DNA of 64,000 nt from Pseudomonas wuhanensis (GTDB lineage Bacteria > Pseudomonadota > Gammaproteobacteria > Pseudomonadales > Pseudomonadaceae): assembly GCF_030687395.1 (NCBI RefSeq), contig NZ_CP117430.1, positions 6,324,001-6,388,000 on the forward strand, in the 5' to 3' direction. Below the pieces are notes generated by a model. It searched no databases and had not been told where the DNA came from. It saw only the letters and a list, made by a program, of their open reading frames with translations. This document shows, piece after piece, positions 35,682 through 44,584 of this stretch. The translations under genes were made by a program, and so were the position numbers. Every line of letters starts with the position of its first letter. Position 1 is the stretch's first letter.

Positions 35682-36695
35682 TTACTGCGCCTGATAAATC
35701 TGGTCGAACACGCCACCGTCATTGAAGAATTTCGGTTGCGCGGTTTTCCAGCCGCCGAAGTCCTTGTCGATGGTCACCAGCTCCAGTGTCGGGAACTGCT
35801 TGGCGTACTTGGCGGCCACGTCCTTGTCACGTGGACGATAGAAGTTTTTCGCCGCGATTTCCTGGCCGGCCGGGCTGTACAGGTGTTTGAGGTACGCTTC
35901 GGCGATTTCGGTATTGCCCTTTTTCTCGGCGTTCTTGTCGACCACAGCCACCGGTGGCTCGGCCAGAATCGACAGCGAAGGCACGACGATGTCGAATTTG
36001 TCGGCGCCGCCGTCTTCTTTCAACGCCAGGAAGGCTTCGTTTTCCCAGGCCAGCAACACGTCGCCCTGACCGTTGTTGACGAAGGTGATGGTCGACCCGC
36101 GAGCGCCGGTGTCCAGCACAGGCACGTGTTTGAACAGGGTCTGCACGTACTCTTTGGCCTTGGCTTCATTACCGCCGTTGGCTTTCAGGCCATAGGCCCA
36201 GGCCGCGAGGAAGTTCCAGCGTGCGCCGCCGGAGGTTTTCGGATTCGGGGTGATAACTTCCACGCCATTTTTGGTCAGGTCGCCCCAGTCCTTGATGCCT
36301 TTCGGGTTGCCTTTGCGCACCAGGAACACGATGGTCGAGGTGTAAGGCGTGCTCGCTTCCGGCAGACGCTTCTGCCAGTCGACCGGCAGGCTCTTGCCCA
36401 GCTTGGCGACTTCATCGATGTCACCGGCCAGGGCTAGGGTCACCACGTCGGCCCGCAGACCGTCGATCACCGCCCGGCCCTGCTTGCCCGAACCACCGTG
36501 GGACTGCTGGATTTTCACATTGTCGCCAGCGTGGTCTTTTTTCCAGAAGTTGATGAACTCGGCGTTGTACTCCTGGTACAGCTCACGGGTCGGGTCATAC
36601 GACACGTTGAGCAGCTCGTAATCCTTGGCAACCGCGGAACCAGCAAAAAGGGCACTGGCCAAGGCGGCCAAAGCAAAATGACGAATCGACGACAT
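35682..36695 (-). CDS. sbp: Sulfate-binding periplasmic protein
   Basis: This 337-residue binding protein has a signal peptide ending SAVA (about residue 23). Family marks are [20 protein letters not shown], the sulfate-contact loop [16 protein letters not shown] and [21 protein letters not shown]. It delivers sulfate to CysTWA. It lies downstream of oscA on the same strand, with a repeat between. Confidence 0.94.
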   Translation of the reverse strand: MSSIRHFALAALASALFAGSAVAKDYELLNVSYDPTRELYQEYNAEFINFWKKDHAGDNVKIQQSHGGSGKQGRAVIDGLRADVVTLALAGDIDEVAKLGKSLPVDWQKRLPEASTPYTSTIVFLVRKGNPKGIKDWGDLTKNGVEVITPNPKTSGGARWNFLAAWAYGLKANGGNEAKAKEYVQTLFKHVPVLDTGARGSTITFVNNGQGDVLLAWENEAFLALKEDGGADKFDIVVPSLSILAEPPVAVVDKNAEKKGNTEIAEAYLKHLYSPAGQEIAAKNFYRPRDKDVAAKYAKQFPTLELVTIDKDFGGWKTAQPKFFNDGGVFDQIYQAQ

Positions 36696-36762
36696 GGTGA
36701 AAGCTCCTGGAATTCTTGATGTGTTGGCTTTTTCTTATGGCCTGGAACGGGTTGCCTGTTCA

Positions 36763-36824
36763 AAGATCGCAGCGTTCGAAAGCCCTCAGTCTCCCGCAGG
36801 AGCTGCCGAAGGCTGCGATCTTTT
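36763..36824. repeat. AAAGATCGCAGC-type inverted repeat
   Basis: Arms AAAGATCGCAGC (36763) and GCTGCGATCTTT (to 36824) are perfect complements around about 38 bp with a smaller inner palindrome (GCAG/CTGC). It could act as a terminator or stabiliser between oscA and sbp. It is a fourth repeat type in this window. Confidence 0.75.
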
Positions 36825-36842
36825 GATCTTCAATCTTTCGCT

Positions 36843-37025
36843 TCAGCTCGGCTTGTTGCCCGGGTTCTGCAAACGGAATTTCTCTTTGCGTTCGATCTGA
36901 ACCACCTGGGCGTTGTGCACGGTGATTTCCACCGCGCCAAAGCGCAGATCGCGCAAGGCGCTCTGAATCTCACGCAAAATAGTGGCTTCGTCCTGCCCGT
37001 CAACACTACGTAGGGATGCGCTCAT
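36843..37025 (-). CDS. oscA: OscA-type small protein (DUF2292)
   Basis: This 60-residue protein contains the DUF2292 pattern DEATILREIQSALRDLRFGA followed by VEITVHNAQVVQIERKEKFR. OscA is known from Pseudomonas as a small protein encoded with sbp, induced under sulfur limitation and needed for use of organosulfur compounds. The position directly upstream of sbp fits. A 9-bp inverted repeat lies about 80 bp upstream. Confidence 0.88.
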   Translation of the reverse strand: MSASLRSVDGQDEATILREIQSALRDLRFGAVEITVHNAQVVQIERKEKFRLQNPGNKPS

Positions 37026-37106
37026 GGTGCTGCTCCTTTAATGAGATATGCCTGGCAGTGGCGGGCACTGCTTACGGCGTAGGGGCAATAGTAGATAGGC
37101 GCGGAT

Positions 37107-37131
37107 ATTCTTAAAAAGACTATTTAAGAAT
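37107..37131. promoter_or_regulatory. Inverted repeat upstream of oscA
   Basis: ATTCTTAAA (37107-37115) and TTTAAGAAT (37123-37131) are perfect 9-bp arms around a 7-nt spacer, followed by an AT-rich TTTATATAA stretch. It is about 80 bp upstream of the oscA ATG. The inverted arms and position suit a LysR-type activator such as CysB; that identity is inferred. Confidence 0.5.
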
Positions 37132-37236
37132 GTTTATATAACTAGAGTGCATTATTTGATGGAGCAAGGGGTTGCGCAGGACCAACTACTTTCAAGGGCA
37201 CACAAGCCCCCTCGCCACAAAAAGCAGATCAGGCGC

Positions 37237-39168
37237 TCATCCAATCGTTGGCGCCCGAGCCCAATCCAATGCTGCCGCCGGCATTGGCCGTCCAAACCAG
37301 TACCCCTGCCCCAGATCGCAATCGTGTTCGAGCAGGAAAGCCGCCTGCTCGACCTGCTCGATCCCCTCGGCATGCACTTGCATCCCCATGCTCTGCGCCA
37401 GCGCAATGATTACCCGCGCGATCGCCGCGTCATCCTCATCACCCGGCAAGCCTGCGACAAATCCCTGATCGATCTTGAGCTTTTGCACCGGCAAACGCTT
37501 GAGCCGCAGCAACGATGAATAGCCCGTGCCGAAGTCATCGATGGCCAGCCGCACGCCCAACTCGCGCAAGCGATGCATCTGCTCCAGCGCCACTTCCGGG
37601 TCCTCCATCACCGCGCTTTCGGTAACTTCCAGCTCCAGATACGCCGGATCCAGCCCGGTGTCGTGTAGCACCTGAGCCACTTGCTGATACAACTCGCGGC
37701 GGGCAAACAGGCGAGAAGAAACGTTCACCGCGACAAACGACAACCCCACGCCCGCCGCTTGCCACTGGCACATCTGCTGACAGGCCTGGCGCATGATCCA
37801 GGCATCGATCTCGGCAATCAGCCCGGTGCGTTCGGCGATGGGGATGAACTCTGCCGGCGACACAAGCCCACGCTGCGGATGCTCCCAGCGCACCAACGCC
37901 TCGACGCCAATCAGGCGACTGGTTTTGAGGTCATGCACGGGCTGGTAATAAACCCGCAATTCCTGCTCCTCCAAAGCTCGACGCAATTCGAATGCAATCT
38001 CGACGCGTTGCTGGGCATGCGCGGTCAATTCTTCGGTGTAGAGGGCATAGCCGTCGCGGCCAGCGCTCTTGGCCTTGAACAGCGCCGAATCGGCGTTGCG
38101 CAACAGTTGCTCGGCGCTCAAGGCATCGCTGGGGAACAGGCTGATACCGATGCTGGCGTTGATGAACAGCGGATGCCCGTCGATCTGGAACGATTCTCTA
38201 AGGCCATCGATGACCCGCTGAGCCAGAGCCGCGGCGTGCCCCGGCTGCGGGCAATTTTCAGCCAATACCGCAAATTCGTCGCCACTGAGCCGCGCCAGCG
38301 TGATGCCCGGACCGAACAAGACATTCAGGCGCTCAGCCACAGCCTTGAGCAACTGATCGCCGACACTGTGGCCGAGACTGTCGTTGATCAACTTGAAATG
38401 ATCGAGGTCGATCATCAACAACGCGCAACCGCGCTTGTGGACCTGCGCCGAGGCCACGGCCTGCCCGGCACGGTCGGTAAGCAGAAGGCGATTGGGCAGA
38501 TCGGTCAGCGGATCGTGATAGGCCAGGTGCGTCAGTTCATGTTCGGAGTTCTTGATCGCGCTGATGTCGGAAAACACCGCAACGTACTGGCTGAGCCGCC
38601 CCTGATCGTCGCGAATGAGGCGGATCGTCTGCCATTGCGGGTAGATCTCGCCGCTCTTGCGACGGTTCCAGATTTCCCCGCTCCACTCACCAAGGCTTTC
38701 GAGTGCCGCGAACATCGCCTGGTAGAAACCCGGTGGGTGATGACCCGACTTGAACATGTTCGGTCGCTGACCCAACACTTCCTCGCACTGATAGCCGGTG
38801 ATTTCCATGAATGCCCGGTTCACATGGACGATCAAGCCTTTGCTATCAGTGACCAGCACCCCTTCACGGGTGCAATCGAACACCGCTGCCGCCTGACGCA
38901 AACGCTCCCGGTCTGCAGTGCGCCCACGCAATTTGGCGCCGACACCCAGGCAGCGAAACAATCGTGCCCGCGCAATAAAGATCAGCCCCGCACTGAACGC
39001 CACCCAGGCATAGCCGTTGATCAGTTGCCAGCGCAGCAGGTCGGTGGAACTATCGAAGAACCTGTTCAATAAATAACCACTAAACTGGAGCCAGGCTACG
39101 GAAAGCGCCAGATAGAGCAGCGCTGCACGCAAAGCATCGCGATAGGTGGCTGACATTAGAGCGTCCAT
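37237..39168 (-). CDS. Membrane PAS-GGDEF-EAL protein
   Basis: This 643-residue cyclic-di-GMP protein has two N-terminal membrane helices (about 12-35 and 50-68). A PAS domain follows (about 95-205, with TREGVLVTDSKGLIVHVNRA). The GGDEF domain has the degenerate motif SGDEF in LARLSGDEFAVLAE. The EAL domain is intact (GVEALVRWEHP, TESAVMEDPE, DDFGTGYSSL, KIDQGFVAGL). No RxxD inhibitory site precedes SGDEF. Phosphodiesterase activity is therefore likely, with the GGDEF part perhaps regulatory. Encoded alone. Confidence 0.9.
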   Translation of the reverse strand: MDALMSATYRDALRAALLYLALSVAWLQFSGYLLNRFFDSSTDLLRWQLINGYAWVAFSAGLIFIARARLFRCLGVGAKLRGRTADRERLRQAAAVFDCTREGVLVTDSKGLIVHVNRAFMEITGYQCEEVLGQRPNMFKSGHHPPGFYQAMFAALESLGEWSGEIWNRRKSGEIYPQWQTIRLIRDDQGRLSQYVAVFSDISAIKNSEHELTHLAYHDPLTDLPNRLLLTDRAGQAVASAQVHKRGCALLMIDLDHFKLINDSLGHSVGDQLLKAVAERLNVLFGPGITLARLSGDEFAVLAENCPQPGHAAALAQRVIDGLRESFQIDGHPLFINASIGISLFPSDALSAEQLLRNADSALFKAKSAGRDGYALYTEELTAHAQQRVEIAFELRRALEEQELRVYYQPVHDLKTSRLIGVEALVRWEHPQRGLVSPAEFIPIAERTGLIAEIDAWIMRQACQQMCQWQAAGVGLSFVAVNVSSRLFARRELYQQVAQVLHDTGLDPAYLELEVTESAVMEDPEVALEQMHRLRELGVRLAIDDFGTGYSSLLRLKRLPVQKLKIDQGFVAGLPGDEDDAAIARVIIALAQSMGMQVHAEGIEQVEQAAFLLEHDCDLGQGYWFGRPMPAAALDWARAPTIG

Positions 39169-39304
39169 GTCCCTACAAAAAAGGCTGGAATTATAGATTA
39201 AAGAAACATCCGGCCACTCTTATCTGAAAGGGCGACTGGTTTTATCTGTGGGCTAAGTGATAATGCAACGGCTGTTTTTTTCTTTATCGAGGGTCCTATA
39301 GGCT

Positions 39305-40489
39305 ATGTGGTACGAAGGTTTTCTTGGCTTATCGCCCTGGTCACTGGTGGCAGTCACCCTGCTGATGACCCACGTGACGATCGTCGGCGTCACGGTTTAT
39401 CTGCATCGCTATTCAGCCCATCGCTCGCTTGAGCTCAATGCCGGCCTGAAACATTTCTTCCGCTTCTGGCTGTGGCTGACCACGGCGCAGAACACCCGCG
39501 AGTGGACGGCTATCCACCGCAAGCACCACGCCAAATGCGAAACCGTCGATGACCCGCACAGCCCGGTCATCAAGGGTCTGTCCACCGTTCTGCGCAAAGG
39601 CGCCGAGTTGTACCGCGCCGAAGCGGAGAACCCCGAGACCTTGCGCATCTACGGCAAGAACTGTCCCGAAGACTGGATCGAACGCAACCTTTACAGCCGC
39701 TTCCCGCTGCTGGGCGTGGCGATCATGGGCGTCATCGACCTGCTGCTGTTCGGCACCATCGGCATCACCATCTGGGCCATCCAGATGATGTGGATCCCGG
39801 TCTGGGCCGCCGGCGTGGTCAATGGCCTGGGCCATGCCATCGGCTACCGCAACTTCGAATGCCGCGATGCGGCGACCAATCTGGTGCCTTGGGGCATCCT
39901 GATCGGCGGCGAAGAACTGCATAACAACCATCACACCTACCCTAACTCCGCCAAACTGTCGGTGAAGAAATGGGAATTCGATCTCGGCTGGGCCTGGATC
40001 CAGGTCTTCAGTTTCCTGCGTCTGGCCAAGGTCCAGCGGGTTGCACCCATCGCCCACCGCGTTGAAGGTAAAGGCAGCCTGGACATGGACACCGCCATGG
40101 CGATCCTCAACAACCGCTTCCAGATCATGGCTCAGTACCGCAAGCTGGTGATCGCGCCACTGGTCAAGCAAGAGCTGGAAAAGGTCGATCACTCGGTCCG
40201 TCACCAGTTCCACCGGGCCAAGCGCCTGCTGTCGCGGGAAACCAGCCTGCTGGATGACAAGCACCATGTACGCATCCAGACCATGCTCGAGCACAGCCAG
40301 GCGCTGAAGGTAATTTACGAGAAACGTCTGGCCTTGCAGCAGATCTGGGTCAAGACCAGCTCAAATGGTCACGACATGCTGGCTGCCATCAAGGATTGGG
40401 TACACGAGGCCGAGGCCAGCGGGATTCAATCCCTGCGTGACTTCGCCGACCAGTTGAAAACCTACTCGCTGCGCCCTGCCAACGCCTGA
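39305..40489 (+). CDS. Acyl-CoA/acyl-lipid delta-9-type desaturase
   Basis: This 394-residue membrane desaturase has the three stearoyl-desaturase histidine boxes: HRYSAHRS (about 35), HRKHHAK (about 70) and HNNHHTYPNSAK (about 200). Hydrophobic segments lie at 12-32 and 135-180. About 120 further residues follow the last box and are predicted helical (QALKVIYEKRLALQQIWVKT), as in Pseudomonas DesA/DesB. It introduces unsaturation into membrane acyl chains. Which of DesA or DesB it corresponds to cannot be settled here. Confidence 0.88.
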   Translation: MWYEGFLGLSPWSLVAVTLLMTHVTIVGVTVYLHRYSAHRSLELNAGLKHFFRFWLWLTTAQNTREWTAIHRKHHAKCETVDDPHSPVIKGLSTVLRKGAELYRAEAENPETLRIYGKNCPEDWIERNLYSRFPLLGVAIMGVIDLLLFGTIGITIWAIQMMWIPVWAAGVVNGLGHAIGYRNFECRDAATNLVPWGILIGGEELHNNHHTYPNSAKLSVKKWEFDLGWAWIQVFSFLRLAKVQRVAPIAHRVEGKGSLDMDTAMAILNNRFQIMAQYRKLVIAPLVKQELEKVDHSVRHQFHRAKRLLSRETSLLDDKHHVRIQTMLEHSQALKVIYEKRLALQQIWVKTSSNGHDMLAAIKDWVHEAEASGIQSLRDFADQLKTYSLRPANA

Positions 40490-40530
40490 TCCTTTGTGAT
40501 GACGGCTTGCCTCTGATAAGGAGCTTGCCT

Positions 40531-40647
40531 GTGGCGAGGGAGCTTGCTCCCGCTCGGCTGCGCAGCAGACGCAATACCTGACGACGCGTTTTAACTGACA
40601 AAACGCGTCGCCAGTACCGCCCGGCGGGAGCAAGCTCCTCTCGCCAC
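40531..40647. repeat. GTGGCGAGGGAGCTTGCTCC-type inverted pair
   Basis: Left and right complementary arms enclose a perfect inner hairpin, GACGCGTTTT...AAAACGCGTC, on a short loop. It follows the desaturase gene and may aid termination there. Confidence 0.9.
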
Positions 40648-40760
40648 GAAGAGCGGGAACTTCGCTCCAAATCCCCTATCTCAAAGACACTTCGCCATCC
40701 AGGCGGGCTTTGTTCTTGGCCGCTGTCGACATAGCGGCACGCCCTTTGAGATTTGTGCCG

Positions 40761-41750
40761 ATGGTTAATAAATGCCTACAAGACACATCCCTTCCACAGT
40801 GGCCCGAGGCCGCGCAGACTCTGATGGCGCTGATGCATGCCCAGGGTGAAGTGGCGCGCCTGAGCGAACGCGAACAGCTGTTCAGCTCGCTGCTGGTTAG
40901 CGTCAACGCCGTGCTTTGGGCATTTAACTGGGAAACCCGTCAGGTGCTCTATGTCAGCCCGGCCTATGACCGGATTTTCGGCCGTCCCGCCGGCCTGTTG
41001 CTGTCCGACTACAACCACTGGCGCGACAGCGTCTATCCCGACGATCTGGACTACGCCGAGCGCAGCCTGGCGCAGGTGCTGGTCAAAGGCGCCGTTGAAA
41101 ACCGCGAGTACCGCATCATCGCCGCCGACGGCCAGGTGCGTTGGCTCAGCGACAAATGCTTCATCAACCGTCAGGCAGAGCCGGGCCAACCGGTGATCAT
41201 CGTCGGCATTGCCGAAGACATCACCGAAAAAAAGCAGATGGAAGCCGAGTTGCAGCGCCTGGCCAGCACCGATGTGTTGACCCAAAGCAGCAATCGCCGA
41301 CACTTCTTCGAATGCGCCAATCGTGAATTCGAGCAGGCGCGGTTGAACGGTGCGCCGATGGCGTTCCTGCTGCTGGACATCGATGACTTCAAAGTGGTCA
41401 ATGACACCTACGGCCATCAGGAAGGCGACAAGGTGCTGCAACGCATCGCCGAGAGCGGTCGCGCGGCCCTGCGGCGAGGTGATCTGTTCGGACGGATCGG
41501 CGGTGAGGAATTCGCGGCGGTGTTTCCCGGCTGTGCACCGGATATGGCCATGCAGGTGGCCGAGCGCCTGCAACGGGAAATTCAGCGGTTAAGCTTCAGC
41601 CATGACGACCAAACCTTCGGCATCACCGTCAGCCAGGGCCTGAGCAGCCTCACACACGAGGATGAAAGCATCGACAGCCTGTTCGCCCGCGCCGATGCGG
41701 CGATGTACCAGGCCAAGCGCCAAGGCAAGAACCGCATCATTTCTGGCTGA
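40761..41750 (+). CDS. PAS-GGDEF diguanylate cyclase
   Basis: The ATG at 40761 gives 329 residues; a TTG at 40710 is in frame but less likely. A PAS domain of the PAS_3 type (about 45-145: LYVSPAYDRIFGRPAGLLLS, YRIIAADGQVRWLSD) is followed by a GGDEF domain (about 165-329). The catalytic motif is GGEEF, and an RRGD (RxxD) inhibitory site sits five residues before it, so product feedback is expected. It makes cyclic-di-GMP in response to a PAS-sensed signal. No membrane segment. Encoded alone. Confidence 0.9.
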   Translation: MVNKCLQDTSLPQWPEAAQTLMALMHAQGEVARLSEREQLFSSLLVSVNAVLWAFNWETRQVLYVSPAYDRIFGRPAGLLLSDYNHWRDSVYPDDLDYAERSLAQVLVKGAVENREYRIIAADGQVRWLSDKCFINRQAEPGQPVIIVGIAEDITEKKQMEAELQRLASTDVLTQSSNRRHFFECANREFEQARLNGAPMAFLLLDIDDFKVVNDTYGHQEGDKVLQRIAESGRAALRRGDLFGRIGGEEFAAVFPGCAPDMAMQVAERLQREIQRLSFSHDDQTFGITVSQGLSSLTHEDESIDSLFARADAAMYQAKRQGKNRIISG

Positions 41751-41752
41751 TC

Positions 41753-41768
41753 GGCCCGCTCCCACAGG
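41753..41768. repeat. REP remnant
   Basis: GCCCGCTCCCACAGGG, part of one REP unit, lies directly after the diguanylate cyclase stop and abuts the convergent gene. Confidence 0.5.
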
Positions 41769-41776
41769 GTTCGGTG

Positions 41777-42997
41777 TCAGATTCGCTTTTTGCGCAGACG
41801 CATCAACTCCGGCAATCCAATCTTGAGCAATCTTGCCGTACGGCTTTTGGACAACGCCTCGATCCCCTCATGCTCGGTCAGGCGCGCCAGTTGCGCGGCC
41901 ATGTTCATCACCAGCGCTTCGCGGGAGTAAACCCCGCCACCGAGCTGGTAAACCGCCGCAATCAGCTCCCGCAACTCCAGGGGCAGGCGCCAGCGGGTCC
42001 GCAGTGCCGAACCATAGGCCGCGCCGAATTCGGCCAATGCTTCGCCAACCTCTTCCCACTCATCCAGCTCACCGCCGGCCTGCTTCCACTCCTGCAAACA
42101 GCGCAGCAAGGCCAGGTCGCCGAGACGATGCAGCATGCCCGCGCAATAACAACGCTCCTGATCCAGATCCAGCAAACGCGCCAGCGTCCGCGCGTATTCG
42201 GCGGTGTGCAGAGACAACTCCCAATAACGCTCGGCATAGTCCGCCAACTGCGGATCGCTGAGCCGGGCGCTGCGCTTGAGGGCGAGGCCCAGAATAAGAT
42301 TCATGCTTTGCCCGGTGCCCAAGCGGTGCAGCGCCTGGGCCAGGGTTTGCACAGCGACGCCATGATGCTGGGCCGCGCTGTTGGCGGCGGCGATCAGGAC
42401 AGCGGTGATTTGCGGGTCGGTGCGGATCTCGTCTTCCAGCCGTGTCAGATCGAGGCCATTGGGATTGAGGCTACGTTTGATCGCCACCTGCACATCGGTC
42501 ATCAACGGCGCCCCCTCCGCCAGTTCGCGACGCCGCTCCAGGTACACCGACAAGGTCATGCCCGGCGCCAATGAAGGCACCTCGCAGGACACCTCTTCAC
42601 CGGCGTTCAGCAACAAATCCTGCAGGCGCTGGGTCAGGCTTTCCATGTTCAAGGGTTTGGTCAGGTACGCCGTGGGCGCCAGGGGCAAGACTTCACGCAC
42701 GCTGGCGCTGTCATTGCGGCTGCTCATCAGGATGAAGGGCAGAGGTGGATTACGTTTGCGCTGACGGACACTGCGCAAGACGTTCAGACCATCGACGCCA
42801 GGCAACTCCCAGTCGACGATCACCAGGTCGTAAGGATTTTCCGCTAACAGGTGCAGTGTCTCCTGGCCATCGGCACACAAGTCCAGCCGCGCGTCGCAGC
42901 GCACATTCAACAACACCTGCTTGAGCAGGTCGCGAGACCAAGGGTCGGCCTCGGCAATCAGCACTCGCGGTACAGCGGGTAACACCACAGCAGTCAT
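41777..42997 (-). CDS. Response regulator with HDOD domain
   Basis: The ATG at 42997 follows TTGGAGTGTGC and gives 406 residues; an upstream extension to 43084 was not chosen. The N-terminal receiver (about 10-130) has the acceptor in DLVIVDWELPG and a conserved lysine in AYLTKPLN. The C-terminal HDOD domain (about 165-365) has LEDEIRTDPQITAVLIAAAN and ERCYCAGMLHRLGDLALLRC. HDOD proteins signal in motility, biofilm and c-di-GMP networks but lack the metal site of HD-GYP enzymes. No kinase gene is adjacent. It is convergent with the diguanylate cyclase gene. Confidence 0.85.
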   Translation of the reverse strand: MTAVVLPAVPRVLIAEADPWSRDLLKQVLLNVRCDARLDLCADGQETLHLLAENPYDLVIVDWELPGVDGLNVLRSVRQRKRNPPLPFILMSSRNDSASVREVLPLAPTAYLTKPLNMESLTQRLQDLLLNAGEEVSCEVPSLAPGMTLSVYLERRRELAEGAPLMTDVQVAIKRSLNPNGLDLTRLEDEIRTDPQITAVLIAAANSAAQHHGVAVQTLAQALHRLGTGQSMNLILGLALKRSARLSDPQLADYAERYWELSLHTAEYARTLARLLDLDQERCYCAGMLHRLGDLALLRCLQEWKQAGGELDEWEEVGEALAEFGAAYGSALRTRWRLPLELRELIAAVYQLGGGVYSREALVMNMAAQLARLTEHEGIEALSKSRTARLLKIGLPELMRLRKKRI

Positions 42998-43083
42998 CGC
43001 ACACTCCAACGGCAATGCTTGCACCTTAGTCAATGATGGCCATTCGATACAGCTCAATTGCCCCTGATGTGTTTCAAGCCCCA

Positions 43084-43112
43084 TAAAAAAACCCGCCGAA
43101 GCGGGTTTTTGT
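43084..43112 (-). terminator. Intrinsic terminator of gabT
   Basis: Read leftward: AAAACCCGC, TTCG loop, GCGGGTTTTTTT. A strong GC stem with a T-run lies 20 bases after the gabT stop. Confidence 0.88.
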
Positions 43113-43131
43113 CGATCAGATCACAAACGGA

Positions 43132-44409
43132 TCAGAGCTCGGCGAAGCACTCTTCGATGATCGCCAGGCCTTTGTCCAGTTGCTCGTCCGGCGCGGTCAG
43201 CGGTACCAGCACGCGCAGAACGTTGCCATAGGTGCCGCACGACAGCAGGATCAGGCCCTTGTCGCGAGCCTTGGCCACAACGGCGGCTACAGCAGCCGGG
43301 TTCGGCTTGTGGCTGTCGCCGTTTTCAAACAGCTCGACGGCGATCATCGCACCCAGGGCACGCACGTCGCCGATCACCGGGTATTTGGCCTGAATGGCTT
43401 TCAGACCAGTCACCAGACGCTCGCCAACCGCTTTGCAGCGATCCAGCAGGTGCTCTTCTTCGAACACTTCCATCACGGCCAGGGCCGCGGCGCAAGCGAT
43501 CGGGCTACCGGCGTAAGTGCCGCCCAAGCCGCCTGGAGCGATGGCGTCCATGTATTCGGCCTTGCCGCACACGCCGGCCAGCGGGAAGCCGCCAGCGATG
43601 GATTTGGCGAAGGTGGTCAGGTCGGCGGCAACGCCCATCTGTTCCATGGCGAAGAAGGTGCCGGTACGGCCAGCGCCAGTCTGCACTTCGTCAGCGATCA
43701 ACAGAATGCCGTGCTGGTCGCACAGGGCGCGCAGACGCTTCATGAACTCTTTAGGCGCGACGTAGAAACCACCTTCGCCCTGAACCGGCTCAATGATGAT
43801 GGCAGCGATGTCACGCGGCTCGGCGTCGTTCTTGAAGATGCGCTCGATGCTGGCGATCGAATCGTCGATGCTCACACCGTGCAATTCGTTCGGGTACAGC
43901 GCGCGGAAGATGCCGCCTGGCATCAGGCCCATGCCAGCCGAGTAAGGCACGACTTTACCGGTCAGGCCCAGGGTCATCATGGTGCGACCGTGGTAAGCGC
44001 CGGTGAACGCGATCACACCGGCACGGCCAGTGGCGGCACGGGCGATCTTGATGGAGTTTTCCACGGCTTCGGAGCCGGTGGTCACCAGCAGGGTTTTCTT
44101 GGCGAAATCACCCGGTACCTTGGCGTTGATTTTTTCGCACACTTCCACGTACGGCTCGTAGGCCAGTACCTGGAAGCAGGTGTGGGTCAGCTTGTTCAGT
44201 TGTTCGGTGACGGCGGCGATGATTTTCGGGTGCACGTGACCGGTGTTCAGCACAGCGATACCGCCGGCGAAGTCGATGAACTCACGACCTTCAACGTCGG
44301 TCACGGTGGCGTTCTTCGCGTGGTCGGCGAAGATCGGGTGAATCTGGCCAACACCACGGGGTACAGCAGCGGTGCGGCGGGCCATCAACTCAGCGTTAGT
44401 CTTGCTCAT
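43132..44409 (-). CDS. gabT: 4-aminobutyrate aminotransferase
   Basis: This 425-residue class III PLP aminotransferase transfers the amino group of GABA to 2-oxoglutarate, giving succinate semialdehyde. The start is MSKTNAELMARRTAAVPRGV. Marks are VTTGSEAVENSIKIARAATG (PLP phosphate site), IIEPVQGEGGFYVAP, LIADEVQTGAGRTG (aspartate contacting the ring) and TFAKSIAGGFPLAGV with the Schiff-base lysine. It is downstream of gabD (175 bp apart) and ends at a clear terminator. Confidence 0.94.
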   Translation of the reverse strand: MSKTNAELMARRTAAVPRGVGQIHPIFADHAKNATVTDVEGREFIDFAGGIAVLNTGHVHPKIIAAVTEQLNKLTHTCFQVLAYEPYVEVCEKINAKVPGDFAKKTLLVTTGSEAVENSIKIARAATGRAGVIAFTGAYHGRTMMTLGLTGKVVPYSAGMGLMPGGIFRALYPNELHGVSIDDSIASIERIFKNDAEPRDIAAIIIEPVQGEGGFYVAPKEFMKRLRALCDQHGILLIADEVQTGAGRTGTFFAMEQMGVAADLTTFAKSIAGGFPLAGVCGKAEYMDAIAPGGLGGTYAGSPIACAAALAVMEVFEEEHLLDRCKAVGERLVTGLKAIQAKYPVIGDVRALGAMIAVELFENGDSHKPNPAAVAAVVAKARDKGLILLSCGTYGNVLRVLVPLTAPDEQLDKGLAIIEECFAEL

Positions 44410-44584
44410 ACATTCCTCATTCGCCGCTCATCGGTCGGCGTGGTTCAAGGATTAAGCGGTGGGGAGGCAACTACGGCAGCATGCGATGATCGACTGCCAC
44501 AGCGTTCCCGGCCACAGAGAAAATTCCGTTTGAAGCGCGCAAAGGGGCAGCGCTCTCGTGCCCTTTGCGCTTGAAGCAATGGAC

